A stretch of 64,000 nt of DNA, taken from Bacteroidota bacterium (lineage in GTDB: Bacteria; Bacteroidota; Bacteroidia; Sphingobacteriales; Sphingobacteriaceae). The stretch covers positions 1-64,000 of the forward strand of contig JAFDZM010000081.1 in NCBI GenBank assembly GCA_018266915.1, written 5' to 3'. This document shows positions 1 through 8,777 of this stretch, in pieces. The notes beneath the pieces are model-generated. The model was not told the origin of the DNA and searched no databases. It was given only the letters and a program-made list of their open reading frames with translations. Each line of letters begins with the position of its first letter. The stretch's first letter is position 1. The position numbers were made by a program, and so were the translations under genes.

Positions 1-56
1 AGCAGGGCAAGCAGGTGGGCGAATACATCTGCCAAAAATTAAAACTGACTAAATAA
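1..56 (+). CDS. C-terminal end of an unidentified protein (partial)
   Basis: Reading from base 3, an open frame gives 17 residues ending GEYICQKLKLTK and a TAA stop at 54-56. The fragment is too short to assign a family. The next gene starts only 25 bp later, so the two may be co-transcribed. The other two frames are also open for 13-17 codons, so the frame choice rests on the plausible basic, amphipathic tail and is uncertain. Confidence 0.35.
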   Translation, partial: QGKQVGEYICQKLKLTK

Positions 57-81
57 CACGGATAACCATATAATACCAATT

Positions 82-1644
82 ATGAGATTGACTAAAACCG
101 GATTAACTATTATCTACTTATTATCATTTGTTTTTCTGATCTCAGGAACAATACTATTCAACGGTTGTGCAAACAACAAAAAAGATACAGGCGATGATTT
201 TACACCTACCGGCGATACTATAGCCGATGGGAAAAAACTGGTGGCTATGTATTGCATAAAATGCCATGCCGAAGTGCCGACCGATGCTTTGAATAAGGAT
301 GTATGGAAATTCCACGTGCTTCCTGGTATGGCAAATTATGTGAAGGTTTCGGTTTATGGAACATCTTACTTTAAGAAACCAACGGATACCGGGGGCGTAT
401 CGCTGGAAAACTGGCAAAGAATACAGGATTACTATCAAAAAGTAGCTCCTAAAGATCTACCTGCCGCAACGCCACCGACGCCATTATTGAACGACTGGGC
501 TGGGTTTACCGTACGCAAACCGGCTGAAGGCAGTCTTATTTCTTACACTTCGATGGTGACCGTAAATCAATCCACCCATAAAATATACAGCAGCGATTTA
601 TTGACAACAAAGCTAAACGAGTGGGATGAAAATCTAAAACCCCGTAATGTGGCTCAGCTACCCTCGCCGGGTGTAGATATTAGTTTTATTAAAGATGATA
701 AAGGTGCCGATGCAGCTTTGGTTACTTGTATAGGTGAGTATAAACCAATGGATTTTCCTAATGGCAAATTGGTAAAAGTGAGCCTGGATGAAAAAACTGA
801 GATTACGGTTCCGACAGTAATAGCAAGTGAAATTTCACGGCCCGTACAAAGCGTATCAGGTGATTTTAACAAAGATGGATTGACTGACTGGGTTATTTGT
901 TCGCAGGGGAAAAAGAAGGGTGCTGTTTATTTGCTGACTCAAAAGGCAGATCATTCATACACCCAAAGCAGCATCATTAATAAAGCTGGCGCCGTACAGG
1001 CTCGTGTTGGCGATTTTAATAACGATGGCTGGCCTGATTTGATGGTGTTGTTTGGTTCGGGCGATGAGGGTTTATGGTTGTTTTTAAATGACCAGAAAGG
1101 CGGCTTTACTTCAAAAAACCTGTTGCGTTTTCCTCCGGTTTACGGATCAACCAGTTTTCAGTTGATTGACATGAACCATGACGGCAAACTGGATTTGATC
1201 TATACCTGCGGCTACAATTTTCACGACACCCGTATATTCAAACCATATCATGGATTATACATTTTTACCAACCAGGGAGATTGGAATTTTAAACAAAGCT
1301 ATTTTTATCCTATAAATGGATGTACCAAAGCCATTGCGACTGATTTTGACGGTGACGGCGATATTGATATTGCAACCACTGCATTTTTCGCTGATTTGAA
1401 GAATAAACCCGGAGAAGGTTTTATTTACTTTGAACAGGATAAGGCAATGAGCTTTAAACCACATGCTATACCCGTGAGCAAGTACGGACGATGGATGACA
1501 ATGGACACTATTAGCAAAGCTAAAGGACGGCCTGATATCGTGTTAGGGAATTACGCGATCGGCATGTCAATAGATGCTATGCTAAGACCATTCTGGAATA
1601 CCAAGCTTCCGCTGATAGTTTTAGAAAATCATAATAAGAAATAA
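82..1644 (+). CDS. Lipoprotein with CxxCH (c-type cytochrome-like) motif and FG-GAP/VCBS repeats, copy 1
   Basis: 520 aa. An N-terminal hydrophobic segment (residues 7-27) ends in a lipobox-like FNGC with Cys29, so it is probably a lipoprotein. A c-type haem motif CIKCH (58-62) is followed by HVLPGM (78-83), whose Met83 could be the distal haem ligand. From about residue 258, FG-GAP/VCBS repeats carry calcium-loop motifs: DFNKDGLTD (261-269), DFNNDGWPD (311-319), DMNHDGKLD (363-371) and DFDGDGDID (421-429), consistent with a beta-propeller. A fifth repeat near 475-486 has lost its acidic residues. The gene has a close paralogue immediately downstream. Haem attachment and function (extracytoplasmic redox or binding) are inferred; no substrate can be named. 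Confidence 0.8.
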   Translation: MRLTKTGLTIIYLLSFVFLISGTILFNGCANNKKDTGDDFTPTGDTIADGKKLVAMYCIKCHAEVPTDALNKDVWKFHVLPGMANYVKVSVYGTSYFKKPTDTGGVSLENWQRIQDYYQKVAPKDLPAATPPTPLLNDWAGFTVRKPAEGSLISYTSMVTVNQSTHKIYSSDLLTTKLNEWDENLKPRNVAQLPSPGVDISFIKDDKGADAALVTCIGEYKPMDFPNGKLVKVSLDEKTEITVPTVIASEISRPVQSVSGDFNKDGLTDWVICSQGKKKGAVYLLTQKADHSYTQSSIINKAGAVQARVGDFNNDGWPDLMVLFGSGDEGLWLFLNDQKGGFTSKNLLRFPPVYGSTSFQLIDMNHDGKLDLIYTCGYNFHDTRIFKPYHGLYIFTNQGDWNFKQSYFYPINGCTKAIATDFDGDGDIDIATTAFFADLKNKPGEGFIYFEQDKAMSFKPHAIPVSKYGRWMTMDTISKAKGRPDIVLGNYAIGMSIDAMLRPFWNTKLPLIVLENHNKK

Positions 1645-1660
1645 ACTAATCGATCTTTAG

Positions 1661-1700
1661 AAAAACGCGCGTATGAGAAATCATATGCGCGTTTTTTTTT
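1661..1700 (+). terminator. Rho-independent terminator after copy 1
   Basis: A 15-bp stem (1662-1676 with 1681-1695, one G-U pair) closes a GAAA tetraloop and runs into a T-tract ending at 1700. It separates the two paralogous FG-GAP genes into different transcription units. Confidence 0.85.
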
Positions 1701-2033
1701 CTCCTATAAGTTATCTATTAAAATCGGGTTTTCGTCTACATACTCCGGTTATCTGTCTAATGTTTTTAGTTAAATGGAACTAAAGGGATAGTTTTGATAA
1801 TAGACCAAAGCCAAAAGATAATTGTTGATCAGGCAACCGCATAATTGCCTATTACCGTATGTAATTAAAAGGCGGTTTCTCAAAACAGTATTTAAGCAGT
1901 TTGAGAATCAATAGCTTTATCGACTATATTTTTAGGTATCAGAATTATTACAATCAATAAGAAAAAAGAAGCCCTGATTAAGAGGTATAATTGTGTCTGA
2001 CAGGTTACAGGGGTAACGATATACTTAAATTAA
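1701..2033. other. Intergenic region without recognisable gene
   Basis: About 330 bp between the terminator of copy 1 and the start of copy 2. I see no ORF of note, tRNA or long repeat. A TTG at 1991-1993 lies 20 bp before TAACGATA (2014-2021), which only weakly resembles the Bacteroidota -33/-7 promoter. The length suggests that copy 2 has its own promoter and upstream control. Confidence 0.4.
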
Positions 2034-3581
2034 ATGCTCACAAAACTCAGGCTATCTTCTAATCAACTTTGTTTCCTGATTGTATCGGTTTTTACTGCAA
2101 TCATTTTTATTACCTATAGTTGTAATGAAAACACTCCAGAAAGCAGGCTTAAGCAGGATATAGCTGATGGCAAAGAGCTTGCAAAGAAATATTGCGTGAG
2201 TTGCCACCAATTACCTGATCCGTCGCTGATTGATAGTGCAAGCTGGGTAAAGGGTGTTTTGCCTGCTATGGCCAAAAGGCTATATGTAAATAATTATATG
2301 GGACAATATTTTACCGATAGAAAATCGGTTTTAAATATTGTTGAATGGCAAAAGATTGTTGCATACTATCAAAATACCGCCCCGGTTAATTTAGTTATTC
2401 CTAAGCCAACAACCCCGGCATTAAAGGATTGGGCGGTGTTTAGCCTGGTTAAGCCTGTAGAAGATACTAAGGCGCCTATCGCTATGACTACGCTTTTGGC
2501 GTACAATAACAATGATCACCAGTTTTACAGTGGCGATGCTGCAGGCAATTTTTATCAGTGGGATAAAAATCTGAAATCAAAACTGATTCAAAAAATGCCA
2601 TCATCGGTTACAGGAGCTATTTTCCCTGAAAAAACAAATGATGCGATATTAACCTGCATAGGTATGCTGCCACCACTCGATATTGAGAAAGGAAAGGTAG
2701 TTCAGATCAGCCTTAATAGTAAAAATAAAGAGCAAAAAGTATTTACGGACAGTCTACCAAGAGCGGTGCAAACCGTCGCTGCTGATTTTAATAAAGATGG
2801 CCTGATGGATTATGTGGTATGTGGCTTTGGTCACGAACGTGGCGGACTTTTTTTGTTGCAACAACAGCCCAATCATTCGTTTAAGAAAACAGTAATCAGA
2901 GGCATACCGGGTGGCGAACAATTAATAACGGGTGATTTTGACAATGATGGCTGGCCCGATGTGATGTGTTTGTTTGCCCAGGCCGACGAAGGCATATGGA
3001 TGTTCCTGAACGATCATAAAGGTGGCTTTATCACCAAAAATCTGCTGCATTTCCCTGCGGTGTATGGTTCAAGCAGTTTTCAGTTAGTCGACTTTAATCA
3101 TGACGGCAAACCTGATATATTATACACTTGTGGTGACAATAGCGACTTTTCAAAAGTACTGAAACCATATCACGGTGTTTATATTTTTACCAACCAGGGC
3201 GATTGGAAATTTAAGCAAACCTATTTTTATCATATCGATGGTGCTACAAAAGCCATCGCTTCTGACTTTGATCATGATGGCGACCTGGATATAGCCACTA
3301 TAGCCTTCTTTGCCGATTTTAAATCACACCCGGCTGCCGGCTTTACCTATCTTGAGCAAACCAAGGCTAATCAATTCACAGCTCATGAAATACCAATTGA
3401 CCAATATGGCCGCTGGCTAACGATGGAGATAGGGGATGTTGACCAGGATGGAAACGAAGATATTATTCTCGGGAACTTCTCAACTCATGGACGGGGACTA
3501 CTAAATCAGAAAGGTTTTACGCCTCAATGGGATCAACACTTGCCTGTGATTGTGTTGAGAAATAATGCTGCTAAAAAGTAG
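2034..3581 (+). CDS. Lipoprotein with CxxCH motif and FG-GAP/VCBS repeats, copy 2
   Basis: 515 aa, paralogous to the preceding lipoprotein along its whole length. A signal segment (11-29) ends in TYSC with Cys30 as probable lipidation site. The haem motif CVSCH (54-58) is followed by a VLPAM block, so the CxxCH...VLPxM spacing is shared with copy 1. Five acidic calcium-loop repeats are visible, including DFNKDGLMD, DFDNDGWPD, DFNHDGKPD, DFDHDGDLD and an intact fifth, DVDQDGNED. An exported haem-binding beta-propeller is the likely fold. The 390-bp upstream gap and the terminator before it suggest independent transcription. The molecular role is unknown. Confidence 0.8.
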   Translation: MLTKLRLSSNQLCFLIVSVFTAIIFITYSCNENTPESRLKQDIADGKELAKKYCVSCHQLPDPSLIDSASWVKGVLPAMAKRLYVNNYMGQYFTDRKSVLNIVEWQKIVAYYQNTAPVNLVIPKPTTPALKDWAVFSLVKPVEDTKAPIAMTTLLAYNNNDHQFYSGDAAGNFYQWDKNLKSKLIQKMPSSVTGAIFPEKTNDAILTCIGMLPPLDIEKGKVVQISLNSKNKEQKVFTDSLPRAVQTVAADFNKDGLMDYVVCGFGHERGGLFLLQQQPNHSFKKTVIRGIPGGEQLITGDFDNDGWPDVMCLFAQADEGIWMFLNDHKGGFITKNLLHFPAVYGSSSFQLVDFNHDGKPDILYTCGDNSDFSKVLKPYHGVYIFTNQGDWKFKQTYFYHIDGATKAIASDFDHDGDLDIATIAFFADFKSHPAAGFTYLEQTKANQFTAHEIPIDQYGRWLTMEIGDVDQDGNEDIILGNFSTHGRGLLNQKGFTPQWDQHLPVIVLRNNAAKK

Positions 3582-3604
3582 AAGGCATTTGCTTTTTAAA
3601 GGGT

Positions 3605-3674
3605 GTCATGCTGAGGTACTCGAAGTATGGTGGGACGACCTCTGGTCCATATTCTTCGACTGGCTCAGAATGAC
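3605..3674. repeat. REP-like imperfect palindrome
   Basis: The left arm begins GTCATGCTGAG and continues through CTCGAAG. The right arm reads back through CTTCGAC and CTCAGAATGAC. The arms pair with a few mismatches over roughly 25 bp. This resembles the dispersed GTCATnCTGAG...TCGAAG palindromes common in Bacteroidota intergenic DNA. It lies just after a stop codon and could work as a 3' transcript end. Confidence 0.6.
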
Positions 3675-3718
3675 GACGCACTTTTAATGCAAATCCCCTT
3701 ACTTTGCATTATCAATTT

Positions 3719-5002
3719 ATGAAAAACGCAGGTGTAATTATTATTGGCGCCGGAGCAGCAGGCTTAATGGCTGCTTATGAATTATCCAAAGCCGGAAAAC
3801 AGGTGATGGTATTGGAAGCGCGTGGCCGTGCTGGTGGGCGGATGTATACTTTAGATGATGACCTGCACACCCAATTAGGCGCAGAGTTTGTTCATGGCGA
3901 TCTGCCTGTAACGCTGCAATTGCTTAAAGAAGCAAATATCGAATCAATACCTGCATCGGGCGAGATGTGGCATAGCTGTGATGGCAAGTTTTCAAAGAAT
4001 GCCGACCAGTTTGAGCATTGGGACTTATTGATGGAGAAACTAAATCAGCTTAAGAATGATATCAGCATCGGAGATTTTTTGCAGCAAGAATTCGGGGATG
4101 AAAAATATACGACTTTAAGGGAATGGGTAACCCGTTTTGTTTCAGGATATGATACCGCTGATCCGTTTAAAGCCAGTGCTTTTGCCTTGAGAAGAGAGTG
4201 GCAAAGTGAGGATGATGAGCAGCACCGCGTAAAAGGTGGTTATGGCAGGATAATTAGTTATCTTGTTAATACGAGTGAACAGAACGGAGCCCAATTCTAC
4301 CTGAACACCGTAGTGAAACATATTTATTGGACACATGGACAGGTAGAAGTAGTTACATCAGGTAATGAAAGTTTTAAAGCAAAGCAGTTGATCATTGCTT
4401 TACCATTGGGTGTTTTAAAGGCCAGTCCTTCAGAGCAAGCATCAATAACGATCAGCCCTTCTGTGGGTATGTGTAAAGAAGCTATCGGTCAGATAGGGTT
4501 TGGATCGGTGGTGAAGGTGTTACTGCAATTTAAAACAGCATTCTGGGAGGATCAGTCGGTAACCGGTGTTGACCTCGGGGATATGGGCTTTATACTTTCA
4601 GATGAAGCAATACCTACCTGGTGGACACAGCGCCCATTGCCGTCAACTTTGCTGACCGGTTGGCTCGGTGGTCCGCCAGTTGAGCGAAAGAAGCATATGA
4701 GTAATGACGAGTTATTGGAAGAAGGCTTACAATCGCTTTCGAACATATTTAATATCAATCCGGATAAACTAAAAAACGACCTCGTAGCATCGCATGTGGT
4801 TAACTGGACAACCGATCCGTTCACATTAGGTTCCTACGCGTACGATACAATAGAATCAGCAGAAGCACGGAAGGTGTTGAACACACCAATCAATTACACC
4901 ATCTATTTCGCCGGAGAATATTTGTATGATGGGCCGGCCATGGGGACAGTGGAAGCAGCGTTGAAAAGTGGCTTAGAGACAGCAATGAAGTTGATTGACT
5001 GA
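3719..5002 (+). CDS. FAD-dependent amine oxidase family protein
   Basis: About 427 aa from the ATG at 3719; an in-frame TTG at 3704 is a less likely start. The N-terminus holds the Rossmann motif GAGAAG (10-15), followed by EARGRAGGRM, the second FAD-binding signature of the flavin monoamine oxidase family. The C-terminus has FAGEYLYDGPAMGTVEAAL, the family's second FAD-contact motif near the end. No signal peptide is visible, so the enzyme is probably cytoplasmic. The expected reaction is oxidation of an amine with FAD as cofactor and O2 as acceptor; the substrate cannot be read from the sequence. It is transcribed toward the GH8 gene (convergent). GTACTTTG-like bases just upstream loosely recall the -7 box. 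Confidence 0.8.
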   Translation: MKNAGVIIIGAGAAGLMAAYELSKAGKQVMVLEARGRAGGRMYTLDDDLHTQLGAEFVHGDLPVTLQLLKEANIESIPASGEMWHSCDGKFSKNADQFEHWDLLMEKLNQLKNDISIGDFLQQEFGDEKYTTLREWVTRFVSGYDTADPFKASAFALRREWQSEDDEQHRVKGGYGRIISYLVNTSEQNGAQFYLNTVVKHIYWTHGQVEVVTSGNESFKAKQLIIALPLGVLKASPSEQASITISPSVGMCKEAIGQIGFGSVVKVLLQFKTAFWEDQSVTGVDLGDMGFILSDEAIPTWWTQRPLPSTLLTGWLGGPPVERKKHMSNDELLEEGLQSLSNIFNINPDKLKNDLVASHVVNWTTDPFTLGSYAYDTIESAEARKVLNTPINYTIYFAGEYLYDGPAMGTVEAALKSGLETAMKLID

Positions 5003-5048
5003 TTAAGTTAAAATAGCTTTCAGCTTTATCCTTTTTTGCTTTCAGCTC

Positions 5049-6260
5049 TTATTGCCAATAATTCCCCGACAGGATGATCATGTTCAATAGCTTAATACTA
5101 TTATCATAATAGTCATAATCTTTCAGTTTAAAATTGACCAGGTAATCCCATTCGTCATTCAGCCACTGCTGGTTTTTCTTATCAGTCATAGCTGAGACTG
5201 CAAACGGACCAATAAAACTCAAAGCTTCAAAATATCGGTGTTTAATGTCATTCCCGGCAAGGGTATATCCTGCTGAGAGATTATCTGGTTTATTTTGGGT
5301 GGTTTCGCGTACCCATTTATTGATGCGGTCGTTGAATGTTTTGGCACGTTTATCACCTGTTAGCAGGTAATCCGTCGCAATTCGCCAGGGGACGCGGCAG
5401 GCATTATAATTATAATACCCATCGTAAGGCGATTCCAGGTAGTTGGGTTGCGCAGGTGCAGGTTTTTTATTGATATGACGGATAAAGTCAGGTACTAATC
5501 CGGCATCAGGACTGTATGTTTCCTGCATATAGCTGAACAGCTTATAGTTATTATCGACTACCTTTTTCCACCTCTCATCATGCGTCGCATTTTCAAAAGC
5601 CTTGAAATTCGACGGCATAAAATCAGAGGTGCGGGTATCATAGTAATCCTTGCTGTCATATTCTATCGCATCACTTATCAAAATAGAGTAGTTATGGGGA
5701 TTAACCTCGTAATGCATTATCGAGGCGATCATTTTTCGCGCTTCCTGAAGGTAATTGATTTTTCCGGTGCTTCCCCATTGCTTAGCAGCCAGCCAAAGGG
5801 AATAAGCAATATCCATATCGCCGTCGGTGGCAGTACTTTTATCCAGGTCGTGACAACTTTTGGTTTGTGCCCAGGCCATCAGGTAGGGGTGACTTGCCGG
5901 ATGATTCTTATAATATTGATAAAGGCCATCATAAGTCTCTTTCGCCGATTGATCTGCCCCTGCCATTAAAACGGTGATGATCATGCCATAGCCCTGGCCT
6001 TCAGATACGCATTGTTTATCGCCCTTTCGCTCAAACCAGACAAAATATTCGCCCGGATGACAGCCTGGTTTGATATACCGCTTCTTCCATTGCTCATAGA
6101 AGCTTAAGGCCAGCTTATCCAGCCGTTCCTGGGGAATTTGATTGGGCTTAATGCTGCCTTTGGTATAGGGCACATGCTGCGGAAATGGCCGGTTCGGAAC
6201 TTGCGCATACAAGTCTGTACTAAAACATAGGATAATAACCCAAAACCATCTCAATCGCAT
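5049..6260 (-). CDS. Glycoside hydrolase family 8 (endoglucanase/xylanase type), secreted
   Basis: 403 aa. A signal peptide (residues 1-19, ending LYA before QVPN) sends it out of the cytoplasm. VSEGQGYGM (85-93) carries the presumed general acid Glu87, and ATDGDMDIA (144-152) is the hallmark GH8 signature. GH8 enzymes are inverting hydrolases of beta-1,4-glucan, xylan or chitosan; which substrate applies here is not determinable. Its ATG overlaps the last base of the upstream LysR gene's TAA (TAATG), so the two are translationally coupled and the enzyme probably belongs to the regulator's transcription unit. Length is normal for the family. Confidence 0.85.
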   Translation of the reverse strand: MRLRWFWVIILCFSTDLYAQVPNRPFPQHVPYTKGSIKPNQIPQERLDKLALSFYEQWKKRYIKPGCHPGEYFVWFERKGDKQCVSEGQGYGMIITVLMAGADQSAKETYDGLYQYYKNHPASHPYLMAWAQTKSCHDLDKSTATDGDMDIAYSLWLAAKQWGSTGKINYLQEARKMIASIMHYEVNPHNYSILISDAIEYDSKDYYDTRTSDFMPSNFKAFENATHDERWKKVVDNNYKLFSYMQETYSPDAGLVPDFIRHINKKPAPAQPNYLESPYDGYYNYNACRVPWRIATDYLLTGDKRAKTFNDRINKWVRETTQNKPDNLSAGYTLAGNDIKHRYFEALSFIGPFAVSAMTDKKNQQWLNDEWDYLVNFKLKDYDYYDNSIKLLNMIILSGNYWQ

Positions 6261-7261
6261 TAGTACTGGTAGTTCTTGATATCCTGAATAGTATTATACC
6301 GCGTAAGGGGCGCAGCTACCTGCATTGTGCCGGTATATTCCTGTATTTCTGGCTCCCCAGCATTCAGATCGACACCAGAAAAATACATTTTTAAACACTC
6401 AAGGAAATTTTGAATAGCGGGCGTTTGTTTGCAAGTTGCTGCAAACCATGCGCGTTTGGCTATGCCATGATGTAATGGTTTTACAACGATATCCCGGTCT
6501 TTCAGATACGGCTCAACAATCCAGTCGGCCATTACGGTGATGCCTAATCCGGCATTTACCATTTCGATAGTTGCATCTGTATAATGTATACGGTGCAAGG
6601 TTTTGGGTTTCACATGCTGAGCTTCGATCAGTGCTTCAATTACAGGGGTATCCTGGTAGGATGGATCATATAAAGGAAGAATAAGCTCCTGGTCCTGAAA
6701 ATCGCATATCTCTATGATGTCTTTCTGTGCTAATGGGTGATCTTTGGAAATCACAGCCATTAGCTGATCCTCAAAAATAGGTTCATAACGAATGCGTGTA
6801 TTTACCATTTGGGTACGGATGATGCCAATATCCAGATCACCATTCATTAAATATTCTAATGGGCGACGGGTGGCTTCAGACAGGATTTGAATATTAATAT
6901 CAGGCCAGCGCTTTTTGTAATATTTAATAATGCCGGGCAGCCAATGATAGGCAGTATAACATTGCATGCTGATCGTCAGCTTGCCTGTACGGCCCATTTT
7001 ATAGTTGGTAATATCTTCTTCGAGCGCTTTAATTTCGGCTAATATTTTTTCAGAAGTTCGCAGAAAACGGTACCCCTGGTCAGATAAATGTAACCTTTTC
7101 CCTTGCCGGTCGAATATCTGGACGTCCAGCTCACGTTCCAGTTCTCTAAGCTGATGACTTAGCGCAGATTGCGTAAGATGCAGTGTTTTAGCTGCTTTGG
7201 TTAGTGTTCCCTCCTTCGAAATCGTATCAACTAACCGAAAATGATGCAATGCTATATTCAT
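6260..7261 (-). CDS. LysR-family transcriptional regulator
   Basis: 333 aa from the ATG at 7261; a TTG 27 bp further upstream is a less likely start. The N-terminal winged helix-turn-helix (about residues 1-60) reads KAAKTLHLTQSALSHQLREL, typical of LysR. The rest is a periplasmic-binding-protein-like effector domain (about 90-300). It is divergent from the tolC-type gene of the RND operon, the classic placement of a LysR protein regulating its neighbour, and is fused by a 1-bp stop/start overlap to the GH8 gene. Either or both could be targets. The effector is unknown. Confidence 0.85.
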   Translation of the reverse strand: MNIALHHFRLVDTISKEGTLTKAAKTLHLTQSALSHQLRELERELDVQIFDRQGKRLHLSDQGYRFLRTSEKILAEIKALEEDITNYKMGRTGKLTISMQCYTAYHWLPGIIKYYKKRWPDINIQILSEATRRPLEYLMNGDLDIGIIRTQMVNTRIRYEPIFEDQLMAVISKDHPLAQKDIIEICDFQDQELILPLYDPSYQDTPVIEALIEAQHVKPKTLHRIHYTDATIEMVNAGLGITVMADWIVEPYLKDRDIVVKPLHHGIAKRAWFAATCKQTPAIQNFLECLKMYFSGVDLNAGEPEIQEYTGTMQVAAPLTRYNTIQDIKNYQY

Positions 7262-7323
7262 TATTAGTATTTTTAATGATTGTAACAAAATTAATTCATT
7301 TTTTTCATATAGGACTTAATATC

Positions 7324-7331
7324 TAATTTTG
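7324..7331 (+). promoter_or_regulatory. -7 box of the efflux operon promoter (TAATTTTG)
   Basis: TAATTTTG matches the Bacteroidota -7 consensus TAnnTTTG exactly and ends 21 bp before the ATG at 7353. No clear TTG -33 element is seen. Its position argues against the upstream TTG (7329) as the translation start. It lies in the short LysR/efflux divergent region, so LysR binding here is plausible. Confidence 0.55.
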
Positions 7332-7352
7332 TCGTGTCAAATTTACACGTCT

Positions 7353-8756
7353 ATGGTCAAACAGCCTTTTAAGCATTTTATATATGTTTTTCTCGGCTTT
7401 TTCAGCATCATTCAGGCAAGCGGTCAGGAAAAAGTGTTAACTATGAAGGATGCCGAGCAATTAGCGCTCAGCAATTATCCCTCCATCAAAGCTAAAGCCA
7501 GCCAACTGAATGCTTCAAAAGCCTTTCTGAAAGAAACAAAATCCGAATACCTGCCCGATGTGAACCTATCGGCCCAGCAGGATTACGGAACAATCAACGG
7601 GCAAAACGGCCCATTGTATGGCTACCGCGGTTTAAGCGTAGCCTCATCTGGCCCGGCATTGGCAAATCAAAACTGGAACGCTGCTTTCGGCGCTCTTTAC
7701 TTAGCTAACGTAAACTGGGACTTTTTCGCATTCGGCCGCGCAAAAGAAAAAGTTAAAGTGCAAAAATCTATCGTCGGGTTAAATGAGAACGACCTTGCCC
7801 AGGAACAATTTCAGCACCAGGTGCGTGTAGCTACAGCTTATCTTAACCTGTTAGCTGCACAGCAATTGGCCAAAGCCCAGCAGGATAACCTCAACCGTAG
7901 CCTTGACCTTCAAAAGGTTGTTGTCGCCAGGGTAAAAAATGGTTTGAATCCTGGGGTGGATTCAGCTCTCGCTAATGCCGAAGTTTCAAACGCAAAAATC
8001 GCTTTGACCAATGCACAACAAACTGTGCAGGATCAAAGCAATCAGTTATCCAATTACTTGGGCATTGCGCCTCAGAATTTTTTATTGGATAGTGTGTTTG
8101 TAACCAAAACTCCTAATAATGTAGATCAGCAATCGGCAGTTAATTTAGATAATCACCCTATTCTAAAATATTACCGCGACCGTATTGGCGTGAGTGATGA
8201 GCAAGCTAAATACCTCAAAACATTTGCCTACCCAACCTTCAGCTTTTTTGGCGTATATCAGGGCAGGGGATCAGGTTTTAACCCGGCTTATGCTACCGAT
8301 CAAGCTGCGTACACCAGCAGTTATGGGAGCGGGGTCGATCCGACACGATACAATTACCTGTTTGGGATAGGGTTTGTGTGGAACATTACTAATCCGTTCA
8401 GGGTGCATTATAATGTTCAGTCACAAAAGTTTACTTCTGAACAATATCAGAATGAATACAACTTGGTTAGCCAGCAATTACGCGATCAGCAGTTACTTGC
8501 AGATACCAGGATATCCAACGCATTGAAGAATTATCGTGAGGTACCTATCGAAGTAAAAGCAGCCAGCGATGCCTACGTACAGAAATATACTTTGTATAAG
8601 AATGGCCTTGCCAATATTGTCGACTTCACCCAGGCATTGTATACACTCAATCGTGCCGAAGTGGATAAAGATATTGCTTATAACAACGTATGGCAGGCGC
8701 TATTATATAAGGCGGCGGCTACAGGCGATTTCGGGCTATTCATTAACAATTTTTAA
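7353..8756 (+). CDS. TolC-family outer membrane efflux protein
   Basis: 467 aa from the ATG at 7353. The signal peptide is roughly residues 1-25 (hydrophobic run then ASGQEKV). The body has the two-fold pattern of outer membrane efflux proteins: long Ala/Gln/Leu-rich amphipathic helices (KAKASQLNASKAFLKETKSE; later NRSLDLQKVVVARVKNGLNP) alternating with beta-rich strands. It should form the trimeric outer-membrane duct of a tripartite pump. The inner membrane pump and the adaptor follow directly (21-bp gap, then overlap), giving the order outer membrane protein, pump, adaptor. Confidence 0.88.
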   Translation: MVKQPFKHFIYVFLGFFSIIQASGQEKVLTMKDAEQLALSNYPSIKAKASQLNASKAFLKETKSEYLPDVNLSAQQDYGTINGQNGPLYGYRGLSVASSGPALANQNWNAAFGALYLANVNWDFFAFGRAKEKVKVQKSIVGLNENDLAQEQFQHQVRVATAYLNLLAAQQLAKAQQDNLNRSLDLQKVVVARVKNGLNPGVDSALANAEVSNAKIALTNAQQTVQDQSNQLSNYLGIAPQNFLLDSVFVTKTPNNVDQQSAVNLDNHPILKYYRDRIGVSDEQAKYLKTFAYPTFSFFGVYQGRGSGFNPAYATDQAAYTSSYGSGVDPTRYNYLFGIGFVWNITNPFRVHYNVQSQKFTSEQYQNEYNLVSQQLRDQQLLADTRISNALKNYREVPIEVKAASDAYVQKYTLYKNGLANIVDFTQALYTLNRAEVDKDIAYNNVWQALLYKAAATGDFGLFINNF

Positions 8757-8777
8757 TCTAAAACAAAACAAAAATAA

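Noticed and set aside
1701..2033. Small RNA or riboswitch upstream of FG-GAP copy 2
   Set aside because: No conserved riboswitch core or stable long stem was found by eye; left as plain intergenic DNA.
3704..3718. TTG start for the amine oxidase
   Set aside because: It adds five residues upstream of a good ATG that directly precedes the FAD motif.
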